Part shown: positions 22,315 through 34,348 of the stretch, one piece after another | How positions within the stretch are numbered: the first letter of the stretch is position 1 | How the letters are laid out: the number at the start of each line of letters is the position of its first letter | Source: Posidonia oceanica | Taxonomy: Eukaryota > Streptophyta > Magnoliopsida > Alismatales > Posidoniaceae | DNA length: 64,000 bases | Direction: 5' to 3' | Assembly: GCA_037176725.1 (NCBI GenBank) | Contig: JAZBRS010000013.1 | Span: 6,513,001 to 6,577,000 of the forward strand | Program-made: the position numbers and the translations under genes | Notes under the pieces: model-generated | Databases searched by the model: none | Seen by the model: the letters and a program-made list of their open reading frames with translations, nothing else | Told to the model about the DNA's origin: nothing

Positions 22315-24009
22315 TGCAAGAGAGAAAGCGAGTGGCTGGTGTAGACTCTTCGAGTACTTGTAGTCAAAGCTGTTCATCAATCCAGAACATGTACAGGCAT
22401 ATACTACTGGCTGTCAGAGAAGCAGATGTGCATATAAAGCTGATAAAGCAGTTCATAGGTTATAGCTAACAGTCAGATCACAAAATCTAAGCACATTTGG
22501 CTATGCAAGAGGGGCTTTGCCTGCACAGGGCAAAGTCGCACAAAAGGCACTCTTGTCCTCGTTCGTGCGGAGCGAGGAGACAAAGGAAGGGGGCTTCGTC
22601 CGTCTGGAACGAAGTCACAAAGGAGGTACACTTGTCCTTGCTCTGTACGGAGCAAGGGAGCAAGCGAAAAGGGACTTCGTCCGCCCAGAGCGAAGTTGCA
22701 CAGGGATTAGGGGCGGCGCCTGACTGCACAGGCCCGACGGCCTGCAAGAGTTCCGAAGTACCAAGGTTGTTCCGCTACCTCTGAAGTGATTGCCTTGTCT
22801 CTAATTACTGATGCACTCACTGAGCTGCTGCACTGGCAGTGATAGGTTGCTTTGAGGCTTGGAGGTGGTCAACCTGCCTTGGCACAAGTACTATCCCAGC
22901 GTCGAGTTGAGCCTTGCAAAGTGGGAGGAAAAGGGCAAAAGAAATGATTCGATAGTGGATAGATGCATGCATGATCTATACTAAATTTCTATTGCCCTCA
23001 GCATATGAAGTGCTCAATGCCTGCTGCAAAGGAGAGGAGCGGTCTCTGATTCACCAGACTCTACTCAGATTCCTAACTGTTGGTGGCACTCCGAAATGGG
23101 TATTGGTGGTGCTTGGGTGGTGGTGTAGTGAGGACGGGCTCCATGCCAACTCTCAAGGACCTACACCTACTTTTTTCATCATTTTTTTTTCTTTTGCTCC
23201 CAAATAAATGTGTAGGTTTCCCCTATCCCTGGCTTGGAGGTAATGGGCACCTGGTTTGGAGCTGGGGAGCTGCTTGTTGGAGAAGGGTGGCTAGGCCTTA
23301 TGGGATTTGTGTATTTCCCAGGCGCAAACTTTGTTTCTTCCCTAAGATGGGCAAAAGGGGGCGGGATTACACTGCTTGCCTTTATTTCTAGGGCCGACTT
23401 TTGTCTTTGCCCTTCTTGCTTTGCCTTTTGTTTTTTTTCTTCTTTTTTTTTGGGCTTGCGGGCTTCCGCTGTCCCTAACTTAGAGGTAATGGGCACCTAG
23501 TTTTAAGGTGGGGGGCTAGGCCTTGCAAGGCTTGCAGACTCCCAGGTGCGAAGTTTGGATCCTCTCCAAAGCAATTCGGAAGGATAAGGTTGTGCTGCAC
23601 ACCTCTATCTCTAGGGTCGACTTCTGTCTTCGCCTTCTATTCCTTCTTCTTTTGTACCCAAGCTTAAACATGTAGGTTTTGCTCACACTCTCTCACACCC
23701 TAGGATTTTGTCTCCCTCTGGAGGTGTAAGTCCTAGAGGGGTTTGGACATTTCGTCTATCCTCACTGGATGGTGGCTCCCTCACTGGTTAGGACATATAA
23801 ATAGTGTCAGGTGAGGTAAAGTGTACTCTTTCCAGAGCAGGCAAGCATCTCTGATTTTCGTCATCGGGCTAATGATTGTAAATGCATAATATATGTACAT
23901 CTCTCTTTCTCTCGCCTTTTTTGCTGATAAAATAAACATGACTAAAATGCATGTAAGAGCAAATGCAAGAAGTGGGAGAGAGGGGGCTCTGTGAGGCAAC
24001 GGCGGCAGG
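22315..24009 (-). other. E2 spacer between integrase and the PMD-like ORF
   Basis: No credible gene. On the - strand, the part 23880-23520 and the part near 23160-23095 match the E1 spacer (1880-2050 and 2455-2490). Around 23160-23620 a roughly 250-bp unit is present twice, each copy with a T-rich run and GGTAATGGGCACCT. A block of hairpins at 22497-22720 is listed separately. Confidence 0.65.
22497..22720 (-). repeat. four hairpins with co-varying arms in the E2 spacer
   Basis: Four successive inverted repeats are spaced about 50 bp apart: TTGTCCTCG with CGAGGAGACAA, GGCTTCGT with ACGAAGTC, CCTTGCTC with GAGCAAGG, and GACTTCG with CGAAGTT. The first and third are related in position but differ in sequence, and in each the two arms still pair. 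Confidence 0.75.
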
Positions 24010-25733
24010 CTACTGATAGTACTTCTTGAGGTAGCATGCGTTGACCAGCTCTGACTGCTCAACCTGGTCTATGTCCTCAAGGACTGCTGTGTCGTCGAAG
24101 AAGACCCGCTTGATCAAGAAAGGGCTACGCCAGTTGGGCTGAAATTTGCCTCGGCCGTCGGGAAGATGGATGGCTCGAAGAACCATATCTCCTAGATGGA
24201 AGCTTCAGGGCCTAACCTTTTTCAGGTATGCTCTGGCCGAATGCTTCTGGTAACACTGAGCATGATGCATGGCCTGCAGCCTATGCTCATCGATCAGGTT
24301 CAGCTGGATGCTGCGGTCTTGGACCCACTCTACTTCTTCCAGCTTAGCTTCTCGTAGGATCCGCAGTGAGGGGATCTCTACTTCAACAGGCAGTACTGCC
24401 TCCATGCCGTACACCAGCGAGTACGGGGTTGCTCCTGTCGAGGTCCGGACTGATGTCTTGTACGCCTAGAGTGCGTACGGAAGCTTAGCATGCCAGTCCT
24501 TCTGAGTCTCTGCCATCTTTTTCAAGATCTTGACAAGGTTCTTGTTGGCAGACTCCACTGCGCCGTTCATCTGTGGTCGATAAGGTGAGGATCGGTGATG
24601 TTTGATGTTGAAGCTCTGTAGATAGTCTTCGATCCTCTTGGCTATGAAGTTGTGCCATTGTCAGAGATGAGCGCGTACGGGACCCCATACCGGGCTACGA
24701 TGTTGTTTCTGATAAACTTCTCTATAGCCGCGGCAGTGACTGTCTTGTAGGAGGCTGCTTCCACCCACTTGGTAAAGTAGTTGATCGCTTCCAGAATGTA
24801 GCAATGACTGTTGGAGGCTGGTGGATGTATGGCATCGATGACATCGATCCTCCAGGTGTAGAAAGGCCATGGCAAAGACATGCTATGCAATTCCTGTGGG
24901 GGAGCGTGTATGAAATTCCCATGGACTTGGCAGCTATGACACCTGTGCATAAACTGGCAGTAATCTGCCTCCATGGTTGACCAGAAGTAGCCTTGGAGCA
25001 TGATCTTCTTGGCTAGCAGCACACCGTTCATGTGAGGGCCGCAGGTCCCTGTATGGACTTGGAGCATCAGTGTGTCAGCCTCCTTCTTGTCTACACAACG
25101 TAGGAGAATCTGGTTGTAAGATCTTCTGTACAGATGTCCTGCCCCTATTACGTACTTTGACGCCAGACGCGCTAGAGTCTTTCTGTCTACTGCTGAGGTG
25201 TAAGGTGGGAGGCTGCCAGATTCCAGGAAGACCTTGATGTCATGGTAACATGGAAGTTCCTCTGCTGGATCCGCTTCCTCGATGCTCATGCAGTGTGCGG
25301 GCTGTTCCACACGAGAGACTGATATGTCCACTGCACAGCTTTCGGGTATGGAGAGCCAAGATGCTAAGGTTGCCAGAGCATTTGCATAGGCGTTCTTGGC
25401 TCTGTTCATGTATGTGAAGTGGATACTTTCAAATACTTCTATCAGCTTCAGCAGGCATTCATGGTATGGCACCAGCTTGGGGTCCTTGGTCTTCCAGTCG
25501 CCATTGACCTGGGAGATGACCAGCATTGCATCTCTGTGTACATGCAGCTTGCGCACATCATGCTCGAGCACGACTTGCAGTCTCAGAAGGCAGGCTTCAT
25601 ACTTTGCTTCATTGTTAGTGCAAGGGAATGTCATCTTCCTTGCAAATGGGATCAGCTCTCCCTGCGACGTTGCTAAAACAGCGCTGATGCCTCTGCCCCT
25701 TCTATTAACGGTGCCATCAAAGTACAGATGCCA
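24010..25733 (-). pseudogene. archaeal-type RNase H and integrase of E2
   Basis: From WHLYFDGTVN (first catalytic Asp of the second RNase H) to KKYYQ and TAG at 24010-24012. The RNase H core reads NNEAKYEAC where E1 has NNEAEYEAC, so the catalytic Glu is Lys. The integrase zinc finger is intact (CHSC), as is the second Asp (ISDNGT). A 1-bp deletion near 24650 shifts the frame after ISDNGT, and TAG stops follow near 24590-24470 before the C-terminal part resumes (GMEAVLPVEVEIPSLRILRE, codons near 24410). Together with E1 it shows that the intact family protein had RT, two RNases H and integrase. Confidence 0.9.
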
Positions 25734-27472
25734 CTGTAGTTCGTCTTCAAGATCCTTCTACTCTGAATCCTCCATGGTGAATAGAATGTCCTCGTCAGGG
25801 AACTGTGTCTACAGCGGCTGGTACTCAGGCAGCGGAAAGTCGACCAGATGATCTGCCACAGCCTGCCCTTTCATTGACTTCTACGTGACGAAGGTGATGT
25901 CGTACTGAGATAATAACACCTACCACTTGACGCATCGGCCTACCATGGCCGACTTCTGAAAGAGGAACTTGATAGGGTCGTGCCGGCATAGGAGTTGGAC
26001 TGGGTGCGCCATCATGTAATGCCTTAGCTTCTGCACGGCCCAGACTAGAGATAGACAGGTCTTCTCTATTGTGCTATACTTGGCTTCGCAATCAGTGAAC
26101 TTCTTGCTCAGGTAATATATGGCATGCTCCTTTCTACCTGTTCCATCCTGTTGGCCTAAGACGGCACCCATGGAATGCTGCATGGTAGAAAGGTAGAGAA
26201 TTAGGGGTCTCCCTGACACGGGAGAAACCAAGACAGGAGGCTTGATCAGGAGCTGCTTAATCTTGTCAAATGCAGCTTGGCATTCCTCGCTCTAGTTGAT
26301 GTGTGCACTCTTCCTCAGGAGCTTGAAAATCGGTTCGCAGATAGGCATGAGCTGCGCAATGAACCGGCTGATATACTGTAGATGCCCCAACAGGCCTCTG
26401 CTTCTTTTTCAATCTTGGGGGGTGGCATGTCCACGATGGCTTTGGCCTCGCTCGGGTCCACTTCATTTCCCCTCTGGCTAACAATGTATCCCAACAACTT
26501 GCCAGATGAAACCCTAAATACACATTTGCTGGTGTTGAGGCGAAGCTTGTATTTCCTCAGGTGATCAAAGAGATTCTTGAGGCAGATGAGGTGATTCTCA
26601 GGCTTTCTAGACTTGGCAATAATATCGTCCACGTAGACCTCAACTTCTTGGTGCATGAGGTCGTGGAATAATGCTGTCATTGCCCTCTGATATGTTGCTT
26701 CGGCGTTCTTAAGGCCAAACGGCATGACCTGATAGCAGAAGACTCCCCAGGGGGTGATAAATGAGGTCTTCTCCATGTCTTCTTCTGCCATTCTAATCTG
26801 GTTGTAGCCAGAGAAGCCGTTAATGAAGGAGAGCATCTTATACCCTGCAGTGTTGCCCACCAGGACGTCGATGTGCGGTAGAGGGAAGTCGTCCATAGGA
26901 CTGGCTTTGTTCAAATCCCTATAATGAATGCACATACGGACCCGACCGTCCTTCTTGGGCACTGGCACGACATTCGCGAGCCATTTTGGATAGAGGATGA
27001 CCTTGAGAAAGCCAACGCTGTGCTGCTTCATAATTTCCTCTTTAATTTTGAGCAGCCACTGTGGTCGCCACTTCCGGAGCTTCTGCTTTACCGGCCTCGC
27101 ATCTGGGTCCAGAGGCAGGTTGTGCACCACAATCTCGACATCGAGGCCGACCATGTCTTCATAGCTCTAGGCAAAGACATCTGCATATTCCATAAGGAAT
27201 GTAATGAACTCTGCTTTAGCCTGGGGCGACACTTGGGCGCTGATGCGGACCTCCTTCATATCTGTGGTTGTGCCGATATTGACTACCTCTGTCTCTTCTT
27301 CGACATGGAGGTTAGGCCCTTCTGGGTCATCATCATAAGGCTGGAACTCAAGCGATGGTTCATCATTCTCATCTACGCCTGTATCATCCTCTTCCTCATA
27401 TACAATGAGTTCAGAGAAGATCTCCTTCTCAAATGTGGGGTCTGTAATGTTGAAGGAGTAAACATGTTCCAC
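25734..27472 (-). pseudogene. reverse transcriptase and first RNase H of E2
   Basis: The N-terminal part has an acidic stretch (EEEDDTGVDENDE) and then LMEYADVFA, typical just ahead of a Tat-lineage RT; a TAG replaces the Trp that usually follows. RT spans about 27154-26320, with KDGRVRMCIHYRDLNKA, FINGFSGYNQI and the catalytic YVDD (near 26630). A frameshift near 26390 follows. The first RNase H is at 26231-25920 (GRPLILYLSTMQHSMGAVLG to YMMAHPVQLL). TAG stops at about 26295, 25920, 25881, 25813 and 25758 break the rest. RT copies the element RNA into cDNA in the virus-like particle. Confidence 0.92.
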
Positions 27473-29260
27473 CTCTTGATCCTAATGACGCCTCAGGATG
27501 GTCACGCTCACCCGAGTGTTTCTATGAGCTCGGTGGGTGACGCCTGCTTGAGTGGCCCCTGGCCCTGCTGACTGATCTGGCTGCTCTGGCTGCTCTGGCA
27601 CCACTGCCACTGCAGGGACTGCCTGGACTGCTGGGACTACTGCTGTCTGTTCTACTGTCTACACTGTCCCCTCCTCCACGTTCTCAGATGTACTCGCGGG
27701 AAGTGTTGGGGGCGGACGACTGTCCTCTGGGCGACTAATCTGTGTACTGTCACCATATGCGCTGCCTATGCGGGACATGAGCTGCACGAACTATCTAGAC
27801 CCGCCTTATGGCTGCGGAGTGATCAACTCGTCTGGTCTAGGGGGTGCTGCCTCTGCTTCTTCTTCCAAGACCATAACTGAGGAATGGTCTTGCGGCGAGG
27901 AGGGATCCGTGACCATGGCTTTCCCTTTCCCCAACACCTGCTGCTCGGCGGCGTCTTCAGCCAGCGCCGCGAGTTGTTCTTGGAACAGCAACTCCATGTC
28001 TTCGATTGCGTCACCTACCTGGGCTTCTGCAGTCGCACCCTCCTCGTCTTCTGAGGGTGTATCGACGTAATAGCCGCAGCCGGCCTCTTCAAAGTCCTAC
28101 CCGGCAATTCCTTCACTTGCGGGGTTGGCTTTGGCTACTAGACACACCACTGGCTAGGGTATCTGCTCTATTACTGGCTGACTGGCTGGCTGACCTCTGG
28201 GCGCGGCCGATCGCGGGGTTGTGGCGATCAGAGATGCAAACAGGCCGACCAAGGCTGTGACTGACTGATGCGCCGACAGGGTTAGTGCTGTGGCTGGAGG
28301 GGAGGCAGAGGCGTTCTCCTGGAGGTCCCACTGTTGGGCAGTTGTGCTGGGGGACAAAGTACCGGCACCCGTGAGTGATGGTGGTTGTCTCACTATACCG
28401 ACCGCGGGGGCCCACCACCAGGTTAGATCTGCTAAAGCTGATGGCTGTATGGCTGATGGAGCCGCCTACTATGCTTGTGGTATTGCTGATGAGGCGGGCC
28501 GAGTCCCGTTGTCGCTTGATCCGGCTGACTGCACCGTTGGAGATGGTGACCTCTGTAATGGTGCGGCTGCAGCCGCGAGTGGACAGGTGGCTAGTGCCTG
28601 AAGATGTGCTCCTAACTCTGGAGCTGTTGATGCGGCTGTCATAGGCACTAATGAAGCTGCAGAAGGGGGAAAAACTGTTATCCCTGACACAGAATTTGCT
28701 GAATCTGCCACTGCATCAATAGAGGGAAGGGCCAGACAAATTGACCGGGAAGTTGCAGCGCCAATCTGGGCTTTCACGTTGGACTGAGCTGGGACAACCG
28801 TGCCAGACTGCTCCTCATCTGAAAAGTAGTCTTCTATGCAGACCCACTCCTCTGTCAGCAGTGTGGGGCTCTGGCATGGTACTGGCTGGGCTGAGGCTGG
28901 GCTCTTGTTCAGGTCAAGAACACCTGCACTGACAAAGTTAGTGAGGTCCCGAGGAATCATGAGCTTCCAATTTCTATGGTGCAGGCGCTCATCATCGCGG
29001 GGCTGCCATCCGTACCCCAGACCTTCATGATCTTTTCTTTCCTCAGCAGCAACTGGCTCAGCGATCCCTTAGCCATGACGCCCAAGTGGTGTTCCCTTCG
29101 CGTAGCCCCACCTGCGGAAAACGTTCTCGACCATCCAAGAGGGGTTGCAATGAACGGCCAGAGAGCTGACACGCTCAAGAAGGGGGATAAAGTTGACCGG
29201 CTCAAATCGGTTAACCCGGAACATGACATCTGAGGGCTTGGGGTCAAATTAGACAGTCTG
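27473..29260 (-). pseudogene. linker between protease and RT of E2, G-patch-like segment
   Basis: A 163-codon stretch from about 28960, MIPRDLTNFVSAGVLDLNKS, is rich in Ala, Ser and Pro. Directly upstream, on the same strand in another frame, is a Gly-rich segment with GTPLGRHG and GLGYGWQP, which resembles the G-patch often found after protease in Tat elements. The region 27480-28470 is Ser/Ala/Thr-rich with several stops. In Ogre elements an intron lies in this part of the gene; I cannot place splice sites here. Confidence 0.6.
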
Positions 29261-29662
29261 CTAAGAGACAGAAGAACTCGCCTCGACTCGCTCCTTATCA
29301 AAATTTTCCGTCATGACGACGACAACGTCGTCGCCCCAGCGGAACTTGACCATGCGGTGGAGGGTCGAAGGCATCACTTGATGCTTGTGGAGCCAAGGGC
29401 GCCCAAGCAGGAGATTAAAAGAGGGCTCTAAGTCGACGATGTAGAATTCTACATCGAATACGACCGGGCTAATATGAAGAGGAATAACTAAGATCCCCAA
29501 GGAGTCATAATGCGTATTGTCAAAAGAGGTCATTCCCTTCACGACTGGCGTGATATCCTCGGCTTTGAATCCGAGCTTCAATGCTGTACACAGGGGACAG
29601 ACGTTAAGGCCTGACCCATTGTCAACCAGCGAAAGGGAAATGCGGAAACTTTTGAACTGCAC
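29261..29662 (-). pseudogene. retropepsin-like aspartic protease of E2
   Basis: About 133 codons. The active-site loop reads LVDNGSGLNVCP, where the Asp of D-N-G-S is the catalytic residue, and the later LLLGRPWLHKHQVMPSTLH is the typical second half of a gypsy protease domain. It cuts the Gag-Pol polyprotein. It lies between gag and RT on the same strand, as expected. This segment alone has no internal stop, but its neighbours are broken. Confidence 0.88.
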
Positions 29663-31800
29663 CGTGATGAATAGGGGTTAATTGTGGTTAGTCCCCGCTG
29701 GAGGCAGCTCATCGCTCGAGAAAGAGATGACCTACGGCTCTACGATCATACCCACCATATTCTCCAAAGTTGCAGGCTCAATGGTTTGGGACACATGGGC
29801 GGCCTGGAACACGCGGAGAAAAGTTTCTCAGTGTTCACGGGATAAATGTATCAGGTCCCAAATGGAGATGTCAGCCTTTACTTTTTTCAACTGCCCGTAA
29901 TATCAGCTGAAGGCTAGTCTTTTTTGGAGGTAGATGTGGTGGCTCTGGTAGAGGGTTCTACAGAGGCAGGATCAGGGGATTGGCCTGCTAGTGGTGGTTG
30001 GCTTGATGGCACAGGCTGGCCTGCTGGTGGTGTAGGTTCTGGGGGGTTAGGCCTGGCTACTAGGGCTGCAGGTCTGTAGACCCTCCCCGACTGCGTAACG
30101 TCCATGCACATTTTTGTAGCGTAGTCGTATGGAACGCGGTGGGTGTCCCTGGTTAGAGTAACTACAGGGGAACACAAGCTGCGAGCTTGAGAGGGGCCGT
30201 CGGGGTATTTGCTGGTTGGCGGGTGGATAAAGGATATTGCTGGGGAGGCTGTGTTGGCTCTAGTTGGGGCCTGGCCTGCAAGAAAACTGGGGGTTAAGCC
30301 TCTGGTCGTACGGTAGGCCTCACGGCAGCGTGCTCCAACTTGGCGTCCAGTCGGATCATGTGAATCCCCGACTCAGAACCGGCAAGCGCCGTAAGATAGA
30401 GGAAAGGAGAAACTGGCACGGAAATATCTTGAATAAGATTAGAAGAGTCCAGCACAGACGTAGCAGACCTGGAGGGGAAGAGAGAATGTACACCTGAGGT
30501 CCCCACGCCTCCCAGGCCAGAATGCTCCGGCAAAAGTTGGTGGACGATGCTTGGATTTGGGGGAGCTATCCCTAATGTAAGGGAGGATGCTGATGGAGGG
30601 ATGGATGATGATGCTGCCTCCTATGTGTTGATACTGATGACCTTTCGGTCAATCAGGTCCTGCACTGCGCCCCACAGAGTGAGGCAAATATTCGTCGAGT
30701 GCCCGACAACTCGATGAAAATCGCAAAATTAATCCGTCCTATACCACCTCGAAAGAGGGTTCGATGGTGGGCGAACCTCGGGGAGCGTGAGGAGCGACGC
30801 AACCTTAAGGAGGACGGCGTTCAGCGGCTCCACTAGCTGAGTGTAGCGACGCTGATGGCGAGGCCGTCCCTGCCCTTGGTTCCGTCTTTGCCAGACCGGT
30901 GCGGCTGAGTAGACCGGTCGGGCAGTGGTGATGATCTGTGGTATGTGTGGTGCACTAGGTGTGGGTGCATAAACTAATTGATCTGGGCCAGTGGAGCTAC
31001 CATGTGAACGGGAGCGGCAGGAGAGTCGACGTATGCCACGGCGGTCCATGGAGGATCCCTCCTCCTAGGGTTGTTGTTGTTGCCGCTGCCGTTGTTGTTG
31101 GTGTTGCCGCTGCTGTTGCCGTCGCTGCTGCTGGAGGAGGTGGCCTGCTTGGCAAAGACAGAGAGGGCCAGGAAGTTGCCGCTCCGAAGGGAGCTCTACG
31201 CAAGTCCCAACCCGAATCAGTGATACAAAGTTAATGACAGACTGGATGGCAAGCAGAGCCCAAGTAGATGGCTGCACGGCACGAATCACAATCTTGATAG
31301 ATTCCTCGTCAGAGGGTCTATCGCGAACCTACGAGGTAAGGGCGCACCAACGGCCGACGTACTCCTCGAACGGCTCGTTGTTTCTCTGCTTAAGGGCGAC
31401 AAGGTCCTCACGCTTAGGGACCAAGTCAAGGTTGAAGGAGTACTACTCCATGAACGCCCTGCCAAGGTCGCCCTAAGTCTTGATGGTGATCATATCAAGT
31501 GATGGAAACCACTTGAGGGCCGGACCAGTAAGACTTTTCTAGAACAGGTCGATCAATAACCTTTCATTAGCCTGAAGCTGAGCCCAGTCTCCGCAATACG
31601 CCTTCATATGGACGATGGGGCAGCCCCTACAATTGTATTTATCAAAGTTTGGGATTTTGAACTTCGGTGGGAGTACCGCCTCTGGAAAGTAGCGGAAGTC
31701 CCGAAACTGGTAGGAGTGGAGATCTGTGCCCTATACTTGACGAAGTGCTTTCTCTAGAATGGCGAACCTGTCCAAGTAGGCTGGTCAAAAGTGGGGACTT
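29663..31800 (-). pseudogene. gag of E2 (N-terminus missing)
   Basis: The Retrotrans_gag core begins near 31680 with LPPKFKIPNFDKYN, then LFQKSLTGPALKWF and PFEEYVGRW, as in the gag at 62719. A Ser/Asn/Gly-rich run (near 31060-31140) and a zinc-knuckle-like FCDFHRVVGHSTNIC (near 30715) follow, then LIDRKVISINT. TAG stops are frequent. It builds the particle and binds RNA. The N-terminal Pro-rich part known from element H is absent: upstream of LDRFAILEKALRQV the sequence turns at about 31800 into the last exon of a PMD gene on the same strand, so gag is truncated at a junction. Confidence 0.85.
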
Positions 31801-33953
31801 ACAAGAGCCACGACAGGCCCAGTCCAAGAGCTGTGGACCGTAGACGTCCACCCAATGACGAGCACGGCTGCCCCCGCCACATGTCTCTCACCAAACTCAG
31901 TGAGGAGGAGGTAGAGGCTGAATCTGCCAGCGCCCCAACTATCGTAGTGCCCTGCCAATCTGCTGGAAGTGACAGTGATTCCAGCAGTGGATCCATACAT
32001 TCCAGTCGAAAATGGCCCGATCACGGACAATCTCAGAGACGTCCGCATGCTCTCCCTCAGCATATGGACACCAAATCACCTGAAGGGAGCAATACATGTC
32101 AGCAAGTAGCATAAATGAATGAACAGAAGCTGAAAAGTCAACAAAAGCAAGTTACCTGAACTGGGACAAGAAGCTCGAAAAACATACGACCGACATAGCA
32201 GTTGTCATCTGCAGGCTCGAGGGCCTGCTCAGCATCGGTCCAAAACAGTCCCCGAGGAAAGGAGACATCGGTAGGAGGAACCGGAGGAGGGGCAGGTCGT
32301 AGAAAGGCGAAGTGGTCCCACGCCCACATCTGCACGTAAAACGAGGAAGCTTTTAGCAAGAATATAATATCCAGTGCAAGCTTAAATATGCAGATTTTAC
32401 CTGAAGGAATGGCAGGTTCCCGCCTATCTGGTGAGAACTACCGTCAGTAAAGCGGAAAAGGGTGGAGTACAGGTGCACCAAGCTGCCCGCACCCTAGGCG
32501 TACTCTCCCACGCGCTCCAAGTCCGCCAAGAGAGGGAGGAACCACGCCGACAGCTTCGAGGAAGAGTGCGAAAAGAGCACCTCCCCGAACAGCACTAGGA
32601 GGAAAGCCCGCAGCTGCTGGTCGGCCTCCACTCCCGGTTCGGCTATTGTCTCTGCCAAATCACTAACTCGGCGAACCGCGGAAGTGATCACGATGAGCTA
32701 CTCCCCGCTCATGGTTAGCTGACGTCGAACAAGCTCCTACGCCAAAGCAGAATAGCCTAAGCGCATCCGCCTTGTCACTGGTCTGCCTATGACTTAGAGA
32801 CCGGTCAGCCGCACCATGTCCTCAAGGGAGAGGACAAACTCGCCTGCCCTCGTGACAATTAAGCTCGTGCAGAAGTTCCACTGCTCCGCGACAGCCTCCA
32901 AGAACATCAGACGGAGGGGAAAGTCCGGGATGGACAGAAAATGCCCAAATTCCATTTGATCCAGATGCTCCTGCTGGAAAGTAGCCAACAAGGCGTAGGA
33001 CCGGCGGACCTGACCCCAGTAGCAACAGGTCACGGTCGGTGCCCGACTCTGCAAAGAAGCGAGAAAATCATCAGTCAAACTGAAATAACTGAACAAAGTG
33101 AAAGAAAAAGGAAAAGGATGTCTACCTGCCCTCTCGAAGCTAGCGTGGCAATAGCATACTCCAATCGAGACGCGTCCCTACGCGGTCCCGATGCCTGCAC
33201 CTCGTCCCGAGGGATCTGCTCCCGCCAGTAGTCTAGGGGATCTCTTGCATCGCCCTCCGCCTCCCGTCGAACAAAGTCGACCATGTTCCGCCACCAGCCC
33301 TCGTCCTCACCAAATTACGCAATGAAGGGATCGATTGGCCTCGCCTCTGGCACCTCCGCGGGCCCCGCCTCATCCAAGCCAACCTCGGGCCTCGTCTCCG
33401 AGACCGTCTCCTCTGAGTCCTCATAGCTAAAAGAGCTGCTGGAACCAGAGTCCGCCTCCACCGTCGTCTCTACGGCCTCCCAGGAAGTTGCCTCGGTCTT
33501 TGCGACATCACCACTGGCCGTCGACTCAGCCTCCACGGCGTCACCACCAGCCGCCACCTCAACCTCTACGGTATCACCACCGGCAGCCCCCGTTTCCGCT
33601 CCTGTAGCCCCGACATCACCGCCAGCCGTCACCTCAACCCCTACGACATCACCACCGGCCGCCACCTCAGCCTCCATCACCTCCACGGTAGTCTAGCGCG
33701 CCTCCACGGCCTCCCCAGACGCCACCCCCGTTTCAGCAACCTCGGCCACCACTCCCACAGTGTGAGTACCGGCCCCCACAGGTGCAGCCCCGCCTGCCAC
33801 GGCCCCACCGGCGGCCTCCGCCGTCCTCGCCGCTGTCTCCTCCATAGTCGGGCCAGCAACTAGAGTTTCCGATGAAGGCTCGCCGAAAGGCGAGGGCCCC
33901 GTCCGAGCACGTTTCGCTGACCGAGTGTAAAAGTGAGAGATCCTTCTTTCCAT
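31801..33953 (-). pseudogene. spliced plant-mobile-domain gene (PMD-A) of element D
   Basis: ATG at 33953 (MERRISHFYTRSAKRARTGP), about 110 bp downstream of a TATA box. Exons: 33126-33953, 32401-33048, 32156-32329 and 31801-32079. The three introns are 77, 71 and 76 bp with GT and AG ends. Exon 1 codes for an Ala/Gly/Val/Glu-rich low-complexity part, then LDYWREQIPRDEVQASGP. Exon 2 has FGHFLSIPDFPLRLMFLEAV and FVLSLEDMVRLTGL, the diagnostic plant mobile domain pattern, then DQQLRAFLLVLFGEVLFSH. Exon 4 has PYAEGEHADVSEIVRDRAIF. Stops (TAG near 33690, TAA near 33310 and four in exon 2, one at the Trp of EYAWG) make it dead. The gene at 56857-59562 shares the exon borders. Confidence 0.8.
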
Positions 33954-34061
33954 TGGGAGCGACCTCGCCGGAATGGGGGAAATTTTGCCGGAGAACTCGT
34001 AGTCGTCGAAGAAGAAGAAGAGAAGAGGAGCAAGGTGACCACCCGTGGCGTAGGACGAGGG

Positions 34062-34068
34062 TTTTATA
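34062..34068 (-). promoter_or_regulatory. TATA box of PMD-A of element D
   Basis: TATAAAA on the - strand, about 110 bp upstream of the ATG at 33953. Dyad words lie immediately upstream. Confidence 0.65.
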
Positions 34069-34225
34069 CCATTCAACGTTATCCACGTGAATTGCCGCGT
34101 CCAACACATCGGGTAGAAGAAATGTTATACGCGCCCTATGGCCCGTCCAATGTTTTGAGAGTTAAAACGTTAAAATGTTTCCCAGCGTACAACGTTGGTC
34201 GCTCCAGTTTCAACGTACAACATTT
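34069..34225 (-). promoter_or_regulatory. dyad cluster upstream of PMD-A of element D
   Basis: Contains CAACGTTATCC, GCGTCCAACA, GTTATACGCGCC, GTCCAATGTTTTG, CAGCGTACAACGTTGGTCGC and CAACGTACAAC in both orientations. The same words fill the U3 of LTRs D and E. Confidence 0.7.
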
Positions 34226-34348
34226 TAAATTTAGGGAAGTATTCTGAACTCTAATGCTTTCATTCGACTCATACAAATTCATTTAAAGGAGACGAAAGAG
34301 ACGAAATAAAATGTTATTTATTTATGATAAATGATACATTTCTGACTA

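Larger units (their letters stand above)
12618..31800 (-). mobile_element. E2: decayed Tat/Ogre-like Ty3/gypsy element
   Basis: Read on the - strand: gag (from 31800), protease, a long linker with a G-patch-like segment, RT, first RNase H, archaeal-type RNase H, integrase (ends 24010), spacer, PMD-like ORF, satellites, 3' UTR. It is interrupted by solo LTR B (14196-20077) inside its 47-bp satellite, and its far 3' end is cut by E1 at 12618. Gene order and domain wording match E1 where they overlap. No 5' LTR or primer site is found at the gag end: gag abuts the 3' end of an antisense PMD gene at about 31800, so the element is 5'-truncated or joined to element D. Dozens of TAG/TGA stops and several frameshifts show age. 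Confidence 0.8.
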
